A DNA stretch of 64,000 nt from Pelobacter seleniigenes DSM 18267 (GTDB lineage: Bacteria > Desulfobacterota > Desulfuromonadia > Desulfuromonadales > Geopsychrobacteraceae). How positions within the stretch are numbered: the first letter of the stretch is position 1; each line of letters starts with the position of its first letter. Location of the stretch: the NCBI RefSeq assembly GCF_000711225.1, contig NZ_JOMG01000004.1, positions 62,001 through 126,000 on the forward strand, in the 5' to 3' direction. This document shows, one piece after another, positions 54,222 through 64,000 of the stretch. The position numbers and the translations under genes were made by a program. The notes beneath the pieces were generated by a model. That model was not told the origin of the DNA. It saw only the letters and a program-made list of their open reading frames with translations, and made no database searches.

Positions 54222-54665
54222 ATGAAGTTCTCCGGTGAATATAATGTCAGTATCGACTTGAAGGGCAGGATCAGTGTTCCTGCTTCCTTCAGGGAAGAAC
54301 TGCGTGACACCTATGCCAGCGACGGCCTGTTCGTGACGAAGTATAAAAACGGCTTGGTCGCGTATCCACCGAAGCGCTGGGACGAAATTTGCGCCAAAGT
54401 TTTTGCCATGGAGCCGGGGCCTTTGCGCGAGGCGAATCTGCGCAATCGGATTGCCCCTGCCAAAGAATGCACTTTCAATGCTCAGGGGAGGATTCAGATC
54501 CCCCAATCCCTGCGTGAACATGCCGGGCTGGATAAGGATGTCGTGGTTATCGGCATGTTTGAAAAAATTGAAATATGGAGTCAGCAGGCCCACGCCCAGA
54601 TTGCCGCAGCGTCCGAAGCGCTGTTGGATGAGGACGCGCAAGGGCAGGCGGATCTGGGCTTTTAA
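54222..54665 (+). CDS. mraZ: Transcriptional regulator MraZ
   Basis: The 147-aa product has two SpoVT-AbrB-like motifs (GEYNVSIDLKGRISVPASFRE at ~4-24 and ECTFNAQGRIQIPQSLREHAG at ~83-103), each with the conserved DxKGR/AQGR turn. MraZ forms a ring that binds repeats upstream of its own gene and represses the dcw operon. No Shine-Dalgarno sequence precedes the ATG; the operator-like repeats occupy its place. First gene of the dcw cluster. Confidence 0.96.
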   Translation: MKFSGEYNVSIDLKGRISVPASFREELRDTYASDGLFVTKYKNGLVAYPPKRWDEICAKVFAMEPGPLREANLRNRIAPAKECTFNAQGRIQIPQSLREHAGLDKDVVVIGMFEKIEIWSQQAHAQIAAASEALLDEDAQGQADLGF

Positions 54666-54667
54666 CT

Positions 54668-55609
54668 ATGGCTGATAGCGATTTCGGTCACCTCTCAGTC
54701 ATGCCGGCCGAAGTCCTGCACTGGTTGCAACCCCAAGTTGACGGCTGCTATCTGGATGGGACCCTGGGCGGAGCAGGGCATTCCCGCTTGATTCTGGAAG
54801 CAGCCGCCGGCATCCGCCTGATCGGTCTGGATCGTGACCCTGCTGCATTAGCCGAAGCTGCACGGGTGCTTGAGCCGTTTGCCGGCCAGATCAGTTTGCA
54901 CCATGCGACCTATGATCAAGCCGGTGCGGTTCTGCAGCAGCTCGGGATCGCGGCGCTGGATGGCATGCTGCTCGACCTGGGGGTCTCCTCCTATCAGCTG
55001 GATACGCCGGAACGTGGGTTCTCCTTTCGTTTCGATGCTCCGCTGGATATGCGGATGGACCCGACCTGCGGTAAAACCGCGGCCGATGTCATCAACCAGG
55101 CGGAGGAAGCTGAGCTGGTCCAGATCTTTTTTGCTTATGGCGAAGAGCGGTTCAGTCGGCGTATCGCCGGGGCCATTGTCCGTCGTCGGCAACAGGAACC
55201 ATTGACCCGTACCAGCGAATTGGCCGAGCTGGTCCGCAATGTGGTGCCGGGAGGTCGCAAGCCGAGCCGGATTCATCCGGCAACACGAGTTTTCCAGGCT
55301 TTGCGGATTTTTGTCAATGATGAATTGGGGCAGGTCGAGCGTGGTCTGGAAGCGGGGATTGAACTCCTGAAACCGGGCGGGCGGCTGGTTGTGATCAGTT
55401 TTCATTCCCTGGAAGACCGGATTGTCAAAAGACTGTTCCGGGACAAGGCAAAAGGCTGCATCTGCCCGCCGCGGTTGCCGGTTTGCCAATGCAATAAGAC
55501 GCCTGAGGTAAAGGTTTTGACCCGCAAGGGGATCAAGGCCCAAGAGGAAGAAATTGAAATCAATGCCCGCTCGCGAAGTGCAGTTTTAAGAGCGATTGAA
55601 CGTTGCTGA
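54668..55609 (+). CDS. rsmH: 16S rRNA (cytosine-1402-N4) methyltransferase
   Basis: RsmH methylates N4 of C1402, the same nucleotide that RsmI (also in this window) methylates on the ribose. The 313-aa product has HLSVMPAEVL, YLDGTLGGAGHS, LLDLGVSSYQLD, RGFSFRFDAPLDMRMD and SFHSLEDRIVKRLFR. It follows mraZ by two bases. Confidence 0.97.
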   Translation: MADSDFGHLSVMPAEVLHWLQPQVDGCYLDGTLGGAGHSRLILEAAAGIRLIGLDRDPAALAEAARVLEPFAGQISLHHATYDQAGAVLQQLGIAALDGMLLDLGVSSYQLDTPERGFSFRFDAPLDMRMDPTCGKTAADVINQAEEAELVQIFFAYGEERFSRRIAGAIVRRRQQEPLTRTSELAELVRNVVPGGRKPSRIHPATRVFQALRIFVNDELGQVERGLEAGIELLKPGGRLVVISFHSLEDRIVKRLFRDKAKGCICPPRLPVCQCNKTPEVKVLTRKGIKAQEEEIEINARSRSAVLRAIERC

Positions 55610-55647
55610 TCACCCCACGGGGTCAGTTTATGGAAAAGGGGGTCAGA

Positions 55648-55965
55648 ATGCCACAGGCACTGCCACAATCAGTTGTCAGAATAAACGATTTTTCTTTTCA
55701 GCGGCCTCGGCTGTTTCCGGTCTTTGTGGCCATCGTCCTGGTGTCACTGCTGGCCTTGTTGTTTGTCTGGTCGAGAATTCATGCCATCAATCTTGAATAC
55801 GATATCTCCAGTCTGGAACGGGACATTCGGGCGCAACAGCAGCAGATCAAGGAATTGAGGCTGGAAACCGCCTTTTTATCAAGAGACGAACGGATCGAAA
55901 AACTGGCGCGAACCAAATTGGGCCTGCGCTATCCAGCTCCCGGGCAGGTCATCAGGGTCGAATGA
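55648..55965 (+). CDS. ftsL: Cell division protein FtsL
   Basis: FtsL bridges FtsB/FtsQ and the FtsWI synthase at the septum. The 105-aa product has a short cytoplasmic tail, one membrane segment (~27-48) and a periplasmic coiled coil (LERDIRAQQQQIKELRLETAFLSRDERIEKLA). ATG 55648 is preferred for AAAGGGGG upstream; ATG 55630 would add six residues. Identification rests on topology and position between rsmH and ftsI. Confidence 0.85.
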   Translation: MPQALPQSVVRINDFSFQRPRLFPVFVAIVLVSLLALLFVWSRIHAINLEYDISSLERDIRAQQQQIKELRLETAFLSRDERIEKLARTKLGLRYPAPGQVIRVE

Positions 55966-55966
55966 T

Positions 55967-57922
55967 ATGGCGTTGACGGAAAGTGGAATTCAGCTGCGCA
56001 TCCGCATTTTTGGGGTGGCATTTATCCTGGCATTCCTGGTGATTGCCGGGCGCGCCTGTTTTCTGCAGATCGTCCATGCCCCGGAACTTCAAGAACGGGC
56101 CGAACAACAACGTCAACAGGTGGTCAAACTGGCGCCGGAGCGGGGGAGCATTTATGATCGCAACGGCGATCCCCTGGCGGTGAGCCTGGCTGCCGAGTCG
56201 CTCTATGCCGATCCCAAGCTGGTCAAGAATCCGCAGGAGACGGCTACCAAGCTGGCCAAGCTGTTGGACAGTAACGAATCGGAACTGGTTCGACTGCTGT
56301 CGGAAAAGAAACGTTTTGTCTGGTTGCAGCGCAAATTGGATCCGCAGCTGGCCAAGCAGGTCCGGGAGCTGAAACTGGCCGGACTGCATTTTGTTCCGGA
56401 GCGCAAGCGTTATTACCCGCAGGCGAGTACTGCAGCGCACGTTCTTGGTTTTACCGGGCTGGATCCGAAAGGGCTTGAGGGGATCGAGCTTGAATACGAT
56501 GGCGTGCTGCAGGGGGAGCCGGGCATGCTGGTCTCCTCCCGCGATGCCCGTGGTCGCGGCCTGGCTTCGGAAGGGCAGCTGGTGCAGGGCGGGAAGCCCG
56601 GCAATAACCTGTTTCTGACCCTCGACCGTTCCCTGCAGTTTGTGGCCGAAAAGGAGTTGGACCGGGCGGTGCGCGAATCCGGAGCGATCGGCGGAACCGT
56701 GATTATGCTCGAGCCGGCCAGCGGCAGGATTCTGGCCCTGGCGAGCCAGCCTGACTACAACCCCAATATGCCGGGGAAGTATCGCCCTGCAGCCCGGCGT
56801 AATCGGGCTGTTTGCGATGTTTTCGAGCCCGGCTCCGCGTTTAAGCCGATTATCCTGGCCAGCGCTCTGGAAGAGGGGGTGATTCATCCCGGGCAGCAGA
56901 TTTATTGTGAAAAAGGGCGTTATTCGGTCGGCGGGAAAATTATCCGTGACCACAACAAAAGGTATACCAACCTGACCATTGAAAAAATTCTCAAGGTCAG
57001 CAGCAATATCGGCTTTGCCAAAATCGGCAAGGCCCTGGAACGGGAGCGGGCCTATTCTTATATCCGTGATTTCGGTTTCGGGGAACCAACCGGCGTCGAT
57101 CTGCCCGGCGAGGTTAGCGGCCTGTTGAAAAAGCCGTCACGCTGGTTCGAAATCGACCTGGCGGCGATTTCTTTCGGTCAGGCGATCAGCGTCACTCCGA
57201 TTCAGCTGGCGGCGGCCACCGCGGCGATTGCCAACGGTGGCCTGTTGATGAAGCCGTATCTAGTGGAAAAGATTACCGATGCCGATGGCCAGGTGATCCG
57301 CCAGCAGCTGCCGGAAGTGCGGCGGCGGGTGATTTCGGAAGAGACCGCCCGTGAAGTGCGCAGGATGATGGTGAGCGTGACCGAGCCCGGCGGGACCGGG
57401 ACCAGGGCGGCGATTCCCGGCTACGAAGTCGCCGGCAAAACCGGCACGGCCCAAAAGGTCGACCCGGTTGCCGGTGGCTATTCCATCGATAAGAGCGTCT
57501 CTTCCTTTATCGGCTTTGTCCCGGCGGATAATCCGGCGATTGTCATGCTGGTCTCGGTCGACGAGCCGAAAGGGACCGATTACGGTGGCGTCATTGCCGC
57601 CCCGGTATTTGCGCATATCGCCAGCCAGGCTTTGAACCACCTCAATGTCTTGCCGAAGGGGTCGGTAGAGAATCTGGCTCAGGGCGAGCAGGATGTGGAG
57701 CCGCTGCCCGATCTTGCGCCGCTGCTGCCGGATGTCGCCGATAATGACGGACTACGGATGCCGAACTTTTACGGCATGAGCTATCGGCAGGTTCTGCGAA
57801 CCATGGCCGAACTGAAACTGAATTTGAAATTATCCGGGAGCGGGCAGGCCGTCAATCAGTTCCCCGCACCCGGTAAAACCATCCCGTACGGGAAAGAAGC
57901 CTGGGTCAAGTTTGGGGCCTGA
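55967..57922 (+). CDS. ftsI: Division transpeptidase FtsI/PBP with PASTA domain
   Basis: This class B penicillin-binding protein cross-links septal peptidoglycan. The 651-aa product has one membrane anchor (~13-33), the dimerisation region (ERGSIYDRNGDPLAVS), and the transpeptidase with Ser290 in GSAFKP, SSN at 345-347 and KTG at 491-493. A C-terminal PASTA domain (~596-651; MPNFYGMSYRQVL) is absent from E. coli FtsI but is common in Gram-positive and deltaproteobacterial homologues. Confidence 0.95.
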   Translation: MALTESGIQLRIRIFGVAFILAFLVIAGRACFLQIVHAPELQERAEQQRQQVVKLAPERGSIYDRNGDPLAVSLAAESLYADPKLVKNPQETATKLAKLLDSNESELVRLLSEKKRFVWLQRKLDPQLAKQVRELKLAGLHFVPERKRYYPQASTAAHVLGFTGLDPKGLEGIELEYDGVLQGEPGMLVSSRDARGRGLASEGQLVQGGKPGNNLFLTLDRSLQFVAEKELDRAVRESGAIGGTVIMLEPASGRILALASQPDYNPNMPGKYRPAARRNRAVCDVFEPGSAFKPIILASALEEGVIHPGQQIYCEKGRYSVGGKIIRDHNKRYTNLTIEKILKVSSNIGFAKIGKALERERAYSYIRDFGFGEPTGVDLPGEVSGLLKKPSRWFEIDLAAISFGQAISVTPIQLAAATAAIANGGLLMKPYLVEKITDADGQVIRQQLPEVRRRVISEETAREVRRMMVSVTEPGGTGTRAAIPGYEVAGKTGTAQKVDPVAGGYSIDKSVSSFIGFVPADNPAIVMLVSVDEPKGTDYGGVIAAPVFAHIASQALNHLNVLPKGSVENLAQGEQDVEPLPDLAPLLPDVADNDGLRMPNFYGMSYRQVLRTMAELKLNLKLSGSGQAVNQFPAPGKTIPYGKEAWVKFGA

Positions 57923-57950
57923 GCCAGAGAACCATCGACAAGGACAGCAT

Positions 57951-59468
57951 ATGACTTTGGAAAAATTACTGAGCGCTGTTCAACCATCGGCTGTTAACGG
58001 CCCAATGGACCAGTCTGTCTCCGGCCTGGCCTATGATTCCCGTCGGGTGGAGCCGGGATACCTGTTTTTTGCCCTGCCCGGTGTCAAAGTCGACGGTTTC
58101 GAGTTTATCCCCCAGGCGCTACAAAACGGAGCGACGGTCATTATCGCTGAACGCGAATGGCCGGATCTGCCCGCCGGGTGCTGCGCGGTGACGGTTACCG
58201 ATGCGCGCCTGGCCATGGCCAAAATGAGTGCGGTTTTCTATGCCCAGCCGAGTTGCGGGGTGCCGGTCATCGGTGTCACCGGGACCAATGGAAAAACCAC
58301 CATTACCTATCTTCTGGAAGCGATTCTTAAACAGGGTGGCTACCGGCCGGCGGTTTTCGGAACCATTGACTATCGTTATGCCGAGCAGCGCCACAGCTCG
58401 TCACATACCACGCCCGAGTCCCTTGAGCTGATTCGCATGATGAGGGAATTTCGCGATTTGGGAGCCGATGCCTTTATTCTCGAGGCCTCCTCTCATGCCC
58501 TGGAACAGCATCGGGTCGATGGTATTGAATTCGATGCGGCGGTTTTTACTAATCTGACCGCCGAACATCTCGACTACCATCATAATCTGGAAAATTATTT
58601 CGCCAGTAAAAAACGGCTCTTTACCGAATTGCTGGGCAGTGGCAAGGCGCTTATCAACGCTGACGATTCCTTTGGCGCGCGGCTGTTACAAGAAGATTGT
58701 TCCCGTTTCGCTTACGGCCGACAGGCCGATGCAGACTTGCACCCGCTGGACATCACCGTGGACCGCAATGGGATTCACGGAGTGTTTGCCGGCCGGCATG
58801 GCCAAGTGGCGGTGAACAGTGCCCTGATCGGCGATTTTAACGTCAGCAATCTGCTTGCCGCAGTGGCAGCCGCACAGGAGCTGGGGATCCCCAATCCGGT
58901 GATTGAGCGCGGAATTGAAGCGATGTCCCAGGTTCCCGGCCGGGTCGAAGTTGTGGCTAACGACAAAGGGGTGCTGGCGCTGGTGGATTACGCCCATACC
59001 GGCGATGCTCTGGAGCAGGTCCTCAAGACCCTGCAGACCTTGGAGCATAAGCGGCTGATTACTGTGGTCGGCTGTGGTGGTGATCGCGACCCGTCCAAAC
59101 GCCCGGTCATGGCGCAGGCTGCGGTTGGTTATTCCGATGTCGCGATCTTTACCTCGGACAATCCCCGGACCGAAGATCCGCTGAAAATTCTCGAACAAAT
59201 CAAAGCGGGAGCGGTTGCCGCCGGCAGTGTCGAGTTGTCGCGGGACGAAGCAATGGCGGGAACGCGCGGTTTTGTGATGATCCCGGAGCGGCGCCCTGCG
59301 ATTGAATTTGCCTGTCGGCTTGCTGCCGCCGGGGACCTGCTGCTGGTTGCCGGCAAGGGGCATGAGGATTATCAGATCCTTGGTACCACCAAGATCCATT
59401 TTGATGACCGTGAAGAGCTGAAGCGGGCTTTCGACGTCCCTGAACAGCCCGAGTCTGGAGGAGCCTGA
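57951..59468 (+). CDS. murE: UDP-MurNAc-tripeptide synthetase MurE
   Basis: MurE adds the third peptide residue. The 505-aa product has the ATP loop [40 protein letters not shown], and SDNPRTEDPL; the DNPR motif marks the meso-diaminopimelate-specific form, so this organism has DAP-type peptidoglycan. The ATG at 57951 has an AAGGA ribosome binding site. Confidence 0.97.
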   Translation: MTLEKLLSAVQPSAVNGPMDQSVSGLAYDSRRVEPGYLFFALPGVKVDGFEFIPQALQNGATVIIAEREWPDLPAGCCAVTVTDARLAMAKMSAVFYAQPSCGVPVIGVTGTNGKTTITYLLEAILKQGGYRPAVFGTIDYRYAEQRHSSSHTTPESLELIRMMREFRDLGADAFILEASSHALEQHRVDGIEFDAAVFTNLTAEHLDYHHNLENYFASKKRLFTELLGSGKALINADDSFGARLLQEDCSRFAYGRQADADLHPLDITVDRNGIHGVFAGRHGQVAVNSALIGDFNVSNLLAAVAAAQELGIPNPVIERGIEAMSQVPGRVEVVANDKGVLALVDYAHTGDALEQVLKTLQTLEHKRLITVVGCGGDRDPSKRPVMAQAAVGYSDVAIFTSDNPRTEDPLKILEQIKAGAVAAGSVELSRDEAMAGTRGFVMIPERRPAIEFACRLAAAGDLLLVAGKGHEDYQILGTTKIHFDDREELKRAFDVPEQPESGGA

Positions 59469-59469
59469 G

Positions 59470-60864
59470 ATGTTCGATCTCGAGCGGATAGCCCGGATCA
59501 CCGGAGGGGTGTGGTCAGGAAAGAAGGGTCCCTGCAGTTTGAGCGGGGTCTCCACAGATAGCCGCAATATGGTTCCCGGAGCGCTGTTCGTGCCGTTACG
59601 GGGAGAGCACTTTGACGGACATGATTACCTGAGCCAGGCGGTCAAAAACGGCGCGGCGGCCTGTTTGAGCGAAGAAGTGGTCGAAGGGCTCAGCGTCCCC
59701 GTGGTGCGGGTTGCGAATACCCTCACCGCGCTTGGCGATATTGCCGCGGCTTGGCGCCTGCAGTTGCGTGGCCCGTTGGTGGCGGTGACCGGTTCGGCTG
59801 GCAAAACCACCACCAAGGAAATGCTTGCGAGCATTATGGGGCGGCTCGGCCCGGGGTTGAAGACCGCAGGCAACTTCAACAACCTGATCGGCCTGCCGCT
59901 GACCCTGTTACGGTTGACCGAGCAGGATCAGTGGGCGGTAATCGAAATGGGCACCAGTGCGCTGGGGGAAATCGAACGGTTGACCGCGATTGCCCAGCCC
60001 TCCATGGGGATCATTACCAATATCGGCCCGGCGCATCTGGAAACCCTACACGGACTGGACGGTGTTTCCCGCGCCAAGGGCGAATTGTTTGCCGGGCTGC
60101 AGGGCGGAACCGCCATCATTAATCTGGACGATTCCCGGGTGGCCGGGTTACCGGTGGCCAATGGCGTGAAAAAACTGACCTACGGACTGTCTGCGGCGGC
60201 TGATGTGCGAGCTGCAGATATTACGGTGGATGCGGCCGCGGTCAGTTTTGAGCTGCAGTTCAAAGGTCAGCGGCAGCTGATTCATCTGCCCGTCCCGGGG
60301 CGGCATAACGTTCATAATGCCCTGGCGGCTGCTGCGGCGGCTATTGAATTGTCGGTGTCCCTGCCTGAAATTGCCGCCGGGCTGGCTGCTTTTGTTCCGG
60401 TGCAGGGGCGGATGAATCTTGCTGCGCTGCCCTGCGGCGGACTGTTGCTGGATGACAGTTATAATTCCAACCCGATGTCGGCTCAGGCGGCCCTGGAGGC
60501 GCTGAGCGAATTGAAGGGGCAGGGTCGACGGGTGGCGGTGTTGGGCGATATGCTGGAATTAGGGGATATTTCAGAACAGATGCATGAACAGCTTGGTGGC
60601 AGCGCGGCACGGACCGCCGAACTGCTGCTCGCGGTCGGACGTTACGCTCCTGCCTTGGCGCGGGGGGCCAGTCAGGCCGGCATGGCAAAAGATCGTATCA
60701 TTGTGCTGGCCGATGCGGCAGCAGCCATCAACTATATCAATGAGCAGCGGCGACCGGGAGACCGAATTCTGGTCAAGGGGTCACGGGGAGTCCAGTTGGA
60801 TCGCGTCAGTGCAGCATTGAAAAATACGGCAGAGCAATCCGCCGCTGAGCAGAAAGGAAGCTGA
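59470..60864 (+). CDS. murF: UDP-MurNAc-pentapeptide synthetase MurF
   Basis: MurF adds D-Ala-D-Ala. The 464-aa product has the N-terminal substrate domain (GVSTDSRNMVPGALFVPLRG), ATP loop VTGSAGKTTTKEML, NFNNLIGLPLTLL, EMGTSALGEI, NIGPAHLETL, and LLDDSYNSNPMSAQAAL. It begins two bases after murE, with GGAGG in the murE end. Confidence 0.97.
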   Translation: MFDLERIARITGGVWSGKKGPCSLSGVSTDSRNMVPGALFVPLRGEHFDGHDYLSQAVKNGAAACLSEEVVEGLSVPVVRVANTLTALGDIAAAWRLQLRGPLVAVTGSAGKTTTKEMLASIMGRLGPGLKTAGNFNNLIGLPLTLLRLTEQDQWAVIEMGTSALGEIERLTAIAQPSMGIITNIGPAHLETLHGLDGVSRAKGELFAGLQGGTAIINLDDSRVAGLPVANGVKKLTYGLSAAADVRAADITVDAAAVSFELQFKGQRQLIHLPVPGRHNVHNALAAAAAAIELSVSLPEIAAGLAAFVPVQGRMNLAALPCGGLLLDDSYNSNPMSAQAALEALSELKGQGRRVAVLGDMLELGDISEQMHEQLGGSAARTAELLLAVGRYAPALARGASQAGMAKDRIIVLADAAAAINYINEQRRPGDRILVKGSRGVQLDRVSAALKNTAEQSAAEQKGS

Positions 60865-60867
60865 CAG

Positions 60868-61944
60868 GTGCTATATCACCTTCTCTATCCTCTTCATACC
60901 GAATATTCGGTGCTGTATGTGTTTCGCTACATCACCTTCCGGACGATCTATGCAACGATTACGGCGCTGCTGATCTCGTTCATGATCGGTCCCTGGTTGA
61001 TCTCCACTCTGCAGCGCCTGCAGATCGGCCAGTCGATCCGCAAAGTGGGACCGGAATCGCACTTTGTCAAAGAGGGAACCCCAACTATGGGTGGTTCGCT
61101 GATTCTGCTGGCGATCATTCTGCCGACCCTGCTCTGGGCCGATCTGTCCAATCTCTACATCTGGGTAACCCTGTTGGTCACGGCTGGTTACGGAGCCGTC
61201 GGTTTCATCGACGATTACCTCAAGGTCGTGCGCAAAAACAGCGACGGGATTTCGGCCCGGCAGAAGATGTTCTGGCAGATCGTCATCGCCCTGATCGCAG
61301 CGCTGCTGCTCTATTTCAGTAACGGCTTCGAAACCCATTTGAGCGTACCGTTTTTTAAAAACGTTAACCCGGATCTGGGGATCTTCTATATCCCCTTTGC
61401 GGTGCTGGTCATGGTTGGGGCCAGCAATGCGGTCAACCTGACGGACGGGCTTGACGGCCTGGCCATCGGGCCGATGATTATCGCCGCGGCGACTTTTTTG
61501 CTCCTCGCTTACCTGGCCGGGAATGCCCGGTTGTCGGAGTATCTGCAGATTACCGGAATTCCGGGGGCCGGGGAACTGGCCATCCTCTGCGGCGCGATGA
61601 TCGGCGCCGGACTCGGTTTTCTCTGGTTTAACAGCTATCCCGCCCAGGTCTTCATGGGGGATGTCGGCAGCCTGTCGCTGGGGGGAGCCCTCGGGGTGAT
61701 TGCCGTGATTACCAAAAACGAATTCCTGCTGGTTATTGTCGGCGGGATTTTTGTGATTGAGGCACTGTCGGTGATTGTCCAGGTGACCTCATTCCGTTAC
61801 TGGCGGCGGCGGGTGTTCCGCATGGCGCCGATTCACCATCATTTTGAATTGAAAGGTTGGCCGGAGCCCAAGATCATAGTCCGCTTCTGGATTATCAGTA
61901 TCATTCTGGCTCTGGTGGCTCTGTCGACGCTGAAACTGAGATGA
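60868..61944 (+). CDS. mraY: Phospho-MurNAc-pentapeptide transferase MraY
   Basis: MraY attaches the pentapeptide to undecaprenyl phosphate (lipid I). The 358-aa membrane protein has ten segments and [22 protein letters not shown] (catalytic Asp pair), [13 protein letters not shown], and [14 protein letters not shown]. It starts at GTG with AAAGGAAG upstream, and its TGA overlaps the murD ATG. Confidence 0.98.
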   Translation: MLYHLLYPLHTEYSVLYVFRYITFRTIYATITALLISFMIGPWLISTLQRLQIGQSIRKVGPESHFVKEGTPTMGGSLILLAIILPTLLWADLSNLYIWVTLLVTAGYGAVGFIDDYLKVVRKNSDGISARQKMFWQIVIALIAALLLYFSNGFETHLSVPFFKNVNPDLGIFYIPFAVLVMVGASNAVNLTDGLDGLAIGPMIIAAATFLLLAYLAGNARLSEYLQITGIPGAGELAILCGAMIGAGLGFLWFNSYPAQVFMGDVGSLSLGGALGVIAVITKNEFLLVIVGGIFVIEALSVIVQVTSFRYWRRRVFRMAPIHHHFELKGWPEPKIIVRFWIISIILALVALSTLKLR

Positions 61945-63302
61945 AACAAGACTTTTTCAACACACGTGTCGTGGTTATCGGGGCTGGCCTGAGCGGTCAG
62001 GCCCTGGTGCGCTTTCTGGCTGAGCGGGGTGCCATGGTTGCCCTGTCCGATCAACGGCGTCACGACCAATTGGCCGGGCTGGAGACGCTGCAGGATCTGC
62101 CGGTACGCCTGGACCTGGGTGGTCACGACCTGTCCCTGTTCGAACAGGCCGACCTGGTCGCGGTCAGCCCCGGCGTGCCGCTGACCTGCCCGCCGCTGCA
62201 GCGGGCTGCCTCCTGCAATATTCCCCTGCTCGGCGAGGTTGAAATCGCGGCCCGGGAAATCGACGTACCGATTATCGGTGTCACCGGAACCAACGGCAAA
62301 TCGACCACCACCAGCCTGCTCGGTGAAATCCTGCAGGCCTGGGGGCAGCGGACTTTTGTCGGCGGTAATCTGGGCACGCCCCTGGTGCAGGCCTGCCGGG
62401 ACGATTATGACCGGGTCGTGGTGGAGTTGTCCTCCTTTCAGTTGGAAACAATCGATCACTTTCACCCGGCTATCGGCCTGCTGTTGAATCTGAGCCCCGA
62501 TCATCTCGACCGCTATGCGGATCTGGAGAGCTACTACCGGGCCAAGCTGAGGCTGTTCAAGAACATGACAGTGGCCGACTTCGCGGTGCTCAATGCCGAT
62601 GATCCGGAGGTCTGCCGGTTGGCTGAGGACATTGCCGCCACCAAGGTCTGGTTTTCGGCCCGTGGACGCATGGTTGACGGGATGGTTCGGTTGGGCGAAC
62701 GGCTGGTCTGGAACTGGCAGGGTGCCAGCGTGGAACTGCCCCTGCAGCCGTTGCAGCTGAGCGGCGAACATAACATCGAAAATGCCATGGCCGCCATGGT
62801 TGCCGCCCTGCTGCAAGGGTGCCCGGCCGAGGTCGCCTGGCAGGCGGTCTGCGCTTTCCCCGGTCTGGAGCACCGCATGCAGCTGGTGCGGACCCTCAAC
62901 GGCGTGCGTTGGATTAATGACTCGAAAGGGACCAATGTTGGCAGCGTGGTCAAAAGCCTGGCCGGTTTACAACCGGGCGCAACGCTGATTGCCGGAGGCA
63001 AGGATAAGGGCGGTTCCTATGCGCCGTTACGACCGCTGCTGGAAGCCAAAATCAAGCATCTGATCCTGATCGGCGAGGCGGCGCGGAAAATGGCGGAGGA
63101 ACTGGTGGGAACCTGCACCATCCGCATGGCCGCGGACCTGCCCACGGCGGTGCGCATGGCCCATGTTTTGACTGAGCCCGGTCATGAAGTGCTGCTGTCG
63201 CCGGCTTGCTCCAGTTATGACATGTTCCACAGCTACGAGGAACGCGGCCACGAGTTTGCGCGGCTGGTCTGCCAGCTGCCGGAAACGGAGACTTTCTCAT
63301 GA
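61941..63302 (+). CDS. murD: UDP-MurNAc-L-alanine D-glutamate ligase MurD
   Basis: MurD adds D-glutamate. The 453-aa product has the Rossmann start [20 protein letters not shown] loop [41 protein letters not shown] and [10 protein letters not shown]. It overlaps mraY and ftsW by four bases each (ATGA), so three genes are translationally coupled. Confidence 0.97.
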   Translation: MKQDFFNTRVVVIGAGLSGQALVRFLAERGAMVALSDQRRHDQLAGLETLQDLPVRLDLGGHDLSLFEQADLVAVSPGVPLTCPPLQRAASCNIPLLGEVEIAAREIDVPIIGVTGTNGKSTTTSLLGEILQAWGQRTFVGGNLGTPLVQACRDDYDRVVVELSSFQLETIDHFHPAIGLLLNLSPDHLDRYADLESYYRAKLRLFKNMTVADFAVLNADDPEVCRLAEDIAATKVWFSARGRMVDGMVRLGERLVWNWQGASVELPLQPLQLSGEHNIENAMAAMVAALLQGCPAEVAWQAVCAFPGLEHRMQLVRTLNGVRWINDSKGTNVGSVVKSLAGLQPGATLIAGGKDKGGSYAPLRPLLEAKIKHLILIGEAARKMAEELVGTCTIRMAADLPTAVRMAHVLTEPGHEVLLSPACSSYDMFHSYEERGHEFARLVCQLPETETFS

Positions 63303-64000
63303 TGCTGCGCCGCGATGTCGATACCTCATTGCTGGTTCTGACCGTCGCACTGACCTGCATCGGCGTGGTGATGATCTATTCCTCCTCGGCGATTATGGCT
63401 GAAGAGCGCTTTCATGATGGCTTTTACTTTCTCAAACGGCAGCTGGTTTATACCCTGGTCGGCTTTATCCTGATGGCTGCGGCGACCTATTTCAAATACC
63501 AGAACTGGCGCAAACTGGCGGTGCCGGCGCTGTTGGGGAGCATTTTCCTGCTGCTGTTGCTGTTTATCCCAGGGGTCGGCGTGCGGGTTGGCGGCGCTCT
63601 GCGCTGGCTGCGGATTCCCGGCCTGACCCTGCAGCCTGCGGAATTGGTCAAATTGTCGATGGTGCTGTACCTGGCCCATTCGCTGACCCGGAAAAAAGAA
63701 AAGGTCCGCTCTTTGAGCAAAGGCTATCTGCCTTACATGATCGTCCTTGGACTGCTCTTGGCGATGCTGCTGAAACAGCCGGACCTGGGCAGCGCCATGA
63801 TCATCGCTGGGGTGGCCCTTGGTATGCTGATTGTCGCCGGGGTGCGCTGGCAGTACATCGGGCTGACCGTGCTGATGTCCCTGCCGGTTCTCTACTTCCT
63901 GGTCATGCAGGTCGATTATCGGCGGCGGCGGATTCTGGCTTTCCTCAACCCCTGGGAAGATCCTTTCGACACCGGGTTCCAGATCATTCAGAGCCTGGTC
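63299..64000 (+). CDS. ftsW: Lipid II polymerase FtsW, 5' part (cut by window end)
   Basis: FtsW is the SEDS glycosyltransferase that works with FtsI at the septum. The 234 residues present hold about six membrane segments and the SEDS signatures GVVMIYSSSAIMA, GVGVRVGGALRWLRIPGLTLQPAELVKLS and LLKQPDLGSAMII. The start overlaps murD. The rest of the gene, including the conserved C-terminal half, lies beyond the window. Confidence 0.96.
   Translation, partial: MMLRRDVDTSLLVLTVALTCIGVVMIYSSSAIMAEERFHDGFYFLKRQLVYTLVGFILMAAATYFKYQNWRKLAVPALLGSIFLLLLLFIPGVGVRVGGALRWLRIPGLTLQPAELVKLSMVLYLAHSLTRKKEKVRSLSKGYLPYMIVLGLLLAMLLKQPDLGSAMIIAGVALGMLIVAGVRWQYIGLTVLMSLPVLYFLVMQVDYRRRRILAFLNPWEDPFDTGFQIIQSLV

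Overview
The window reads as one contiguous piece of a Gram-negative bacterial chromosome with fairly high GC. The best guess is a deltaproteobacterium of the order Desulfuromonadales (Geobacter, Desulfuromonas or Pelobacter-like). This is an inference from gene content: a small periplasmic multihaem cytochrome of the c3/c7 type, a TIGR03790 protein, a DUF3343 protein, a fused ThiE-ThiD, a GAPDH with a long N-terminal extension, a PASTA-bearing division transpeptidase, and an outer-membrane phospholipase A. Nearly all the sequence is housekeeping. I see no prophage, CRISPR array, rRNA or tRNA gene, and no intact insertion sequence.

Layout. 1-9.5 kb: the end of an unrecognised reading frame, a Pro/Ala-rich hypothetical gene with a ten-G tract, rmuC, a YkgJ-like Cys-cluster gene, the N-degron operon clpS-clpA-aat, a GntR regulator with a DJ-1/PfpI gene, and pldA. 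9.6-15.4 kb: a minus-strand series (PilZ protein, J-domain protein, RdgC, SpoIIE-type phosphatase, MarC, PldA). 15.6-20.7 kb: a THUMP methyltransferase, rpsU, a hypothetical gene, gap, and a divergent fba. 21-26 kb, minus strand: a ChaN/PDZ lipoprotein, speD, thiC, thiED. 26.2-31.2 kb: alr, then purH-purD-purE. 31.3-33.7 kb: a tetrahaem cytochrome, a tRNA1(Val)-type methyltransferase, a DciA-like gene coupled to a small membrane protein, and a DUF3343 gene. 33.7-41.5 kb: ffh-rpsP-khpA-rimM-trmD-rplS-rnhB-yraN-nadE-rsmI. 41.5-48.9 kb: a DksA-like protein without its zinc finger, a TIGR03790 protein, an NCS2 purine permease, and potFGHI. 48.9-53.6 kb: acyP and ligA (minus), an approximately 1.1 kb gene-poor stretch, and a CorC/HlyC-type CBS protein. 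54.2-64 kb: the division and cell wall (dcw) cluster mraZ-rsmH-ftsL-ftsI-murE-murF-mraY-murD-ftsW, cut by the window end.

The most interesting material is in and around the genes rather than in a new gene system. An intergenic element occurs twice (near 17.6 kb and 29.2 kb), and the paired changes between copies keep a stem intact. A 159-bp TIR element flanked by TA sits exactly in the stop codon of the CorC-type gene. Three GTGTCA repeats at 10-bp spacing lie between a near-consensus promoter and the mraZ start codon. Other points are a nested palindromic element after fba, a pair of inverted repeats bounding a gene-free segment at 51.4-52.1 kb, a cytochrome with four CxxCH motifs and exactly eight histidines, and a DksA-family protein that has lost three of its four zinc cysteines. 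I did not find a clearly undescribed multi-gene system.
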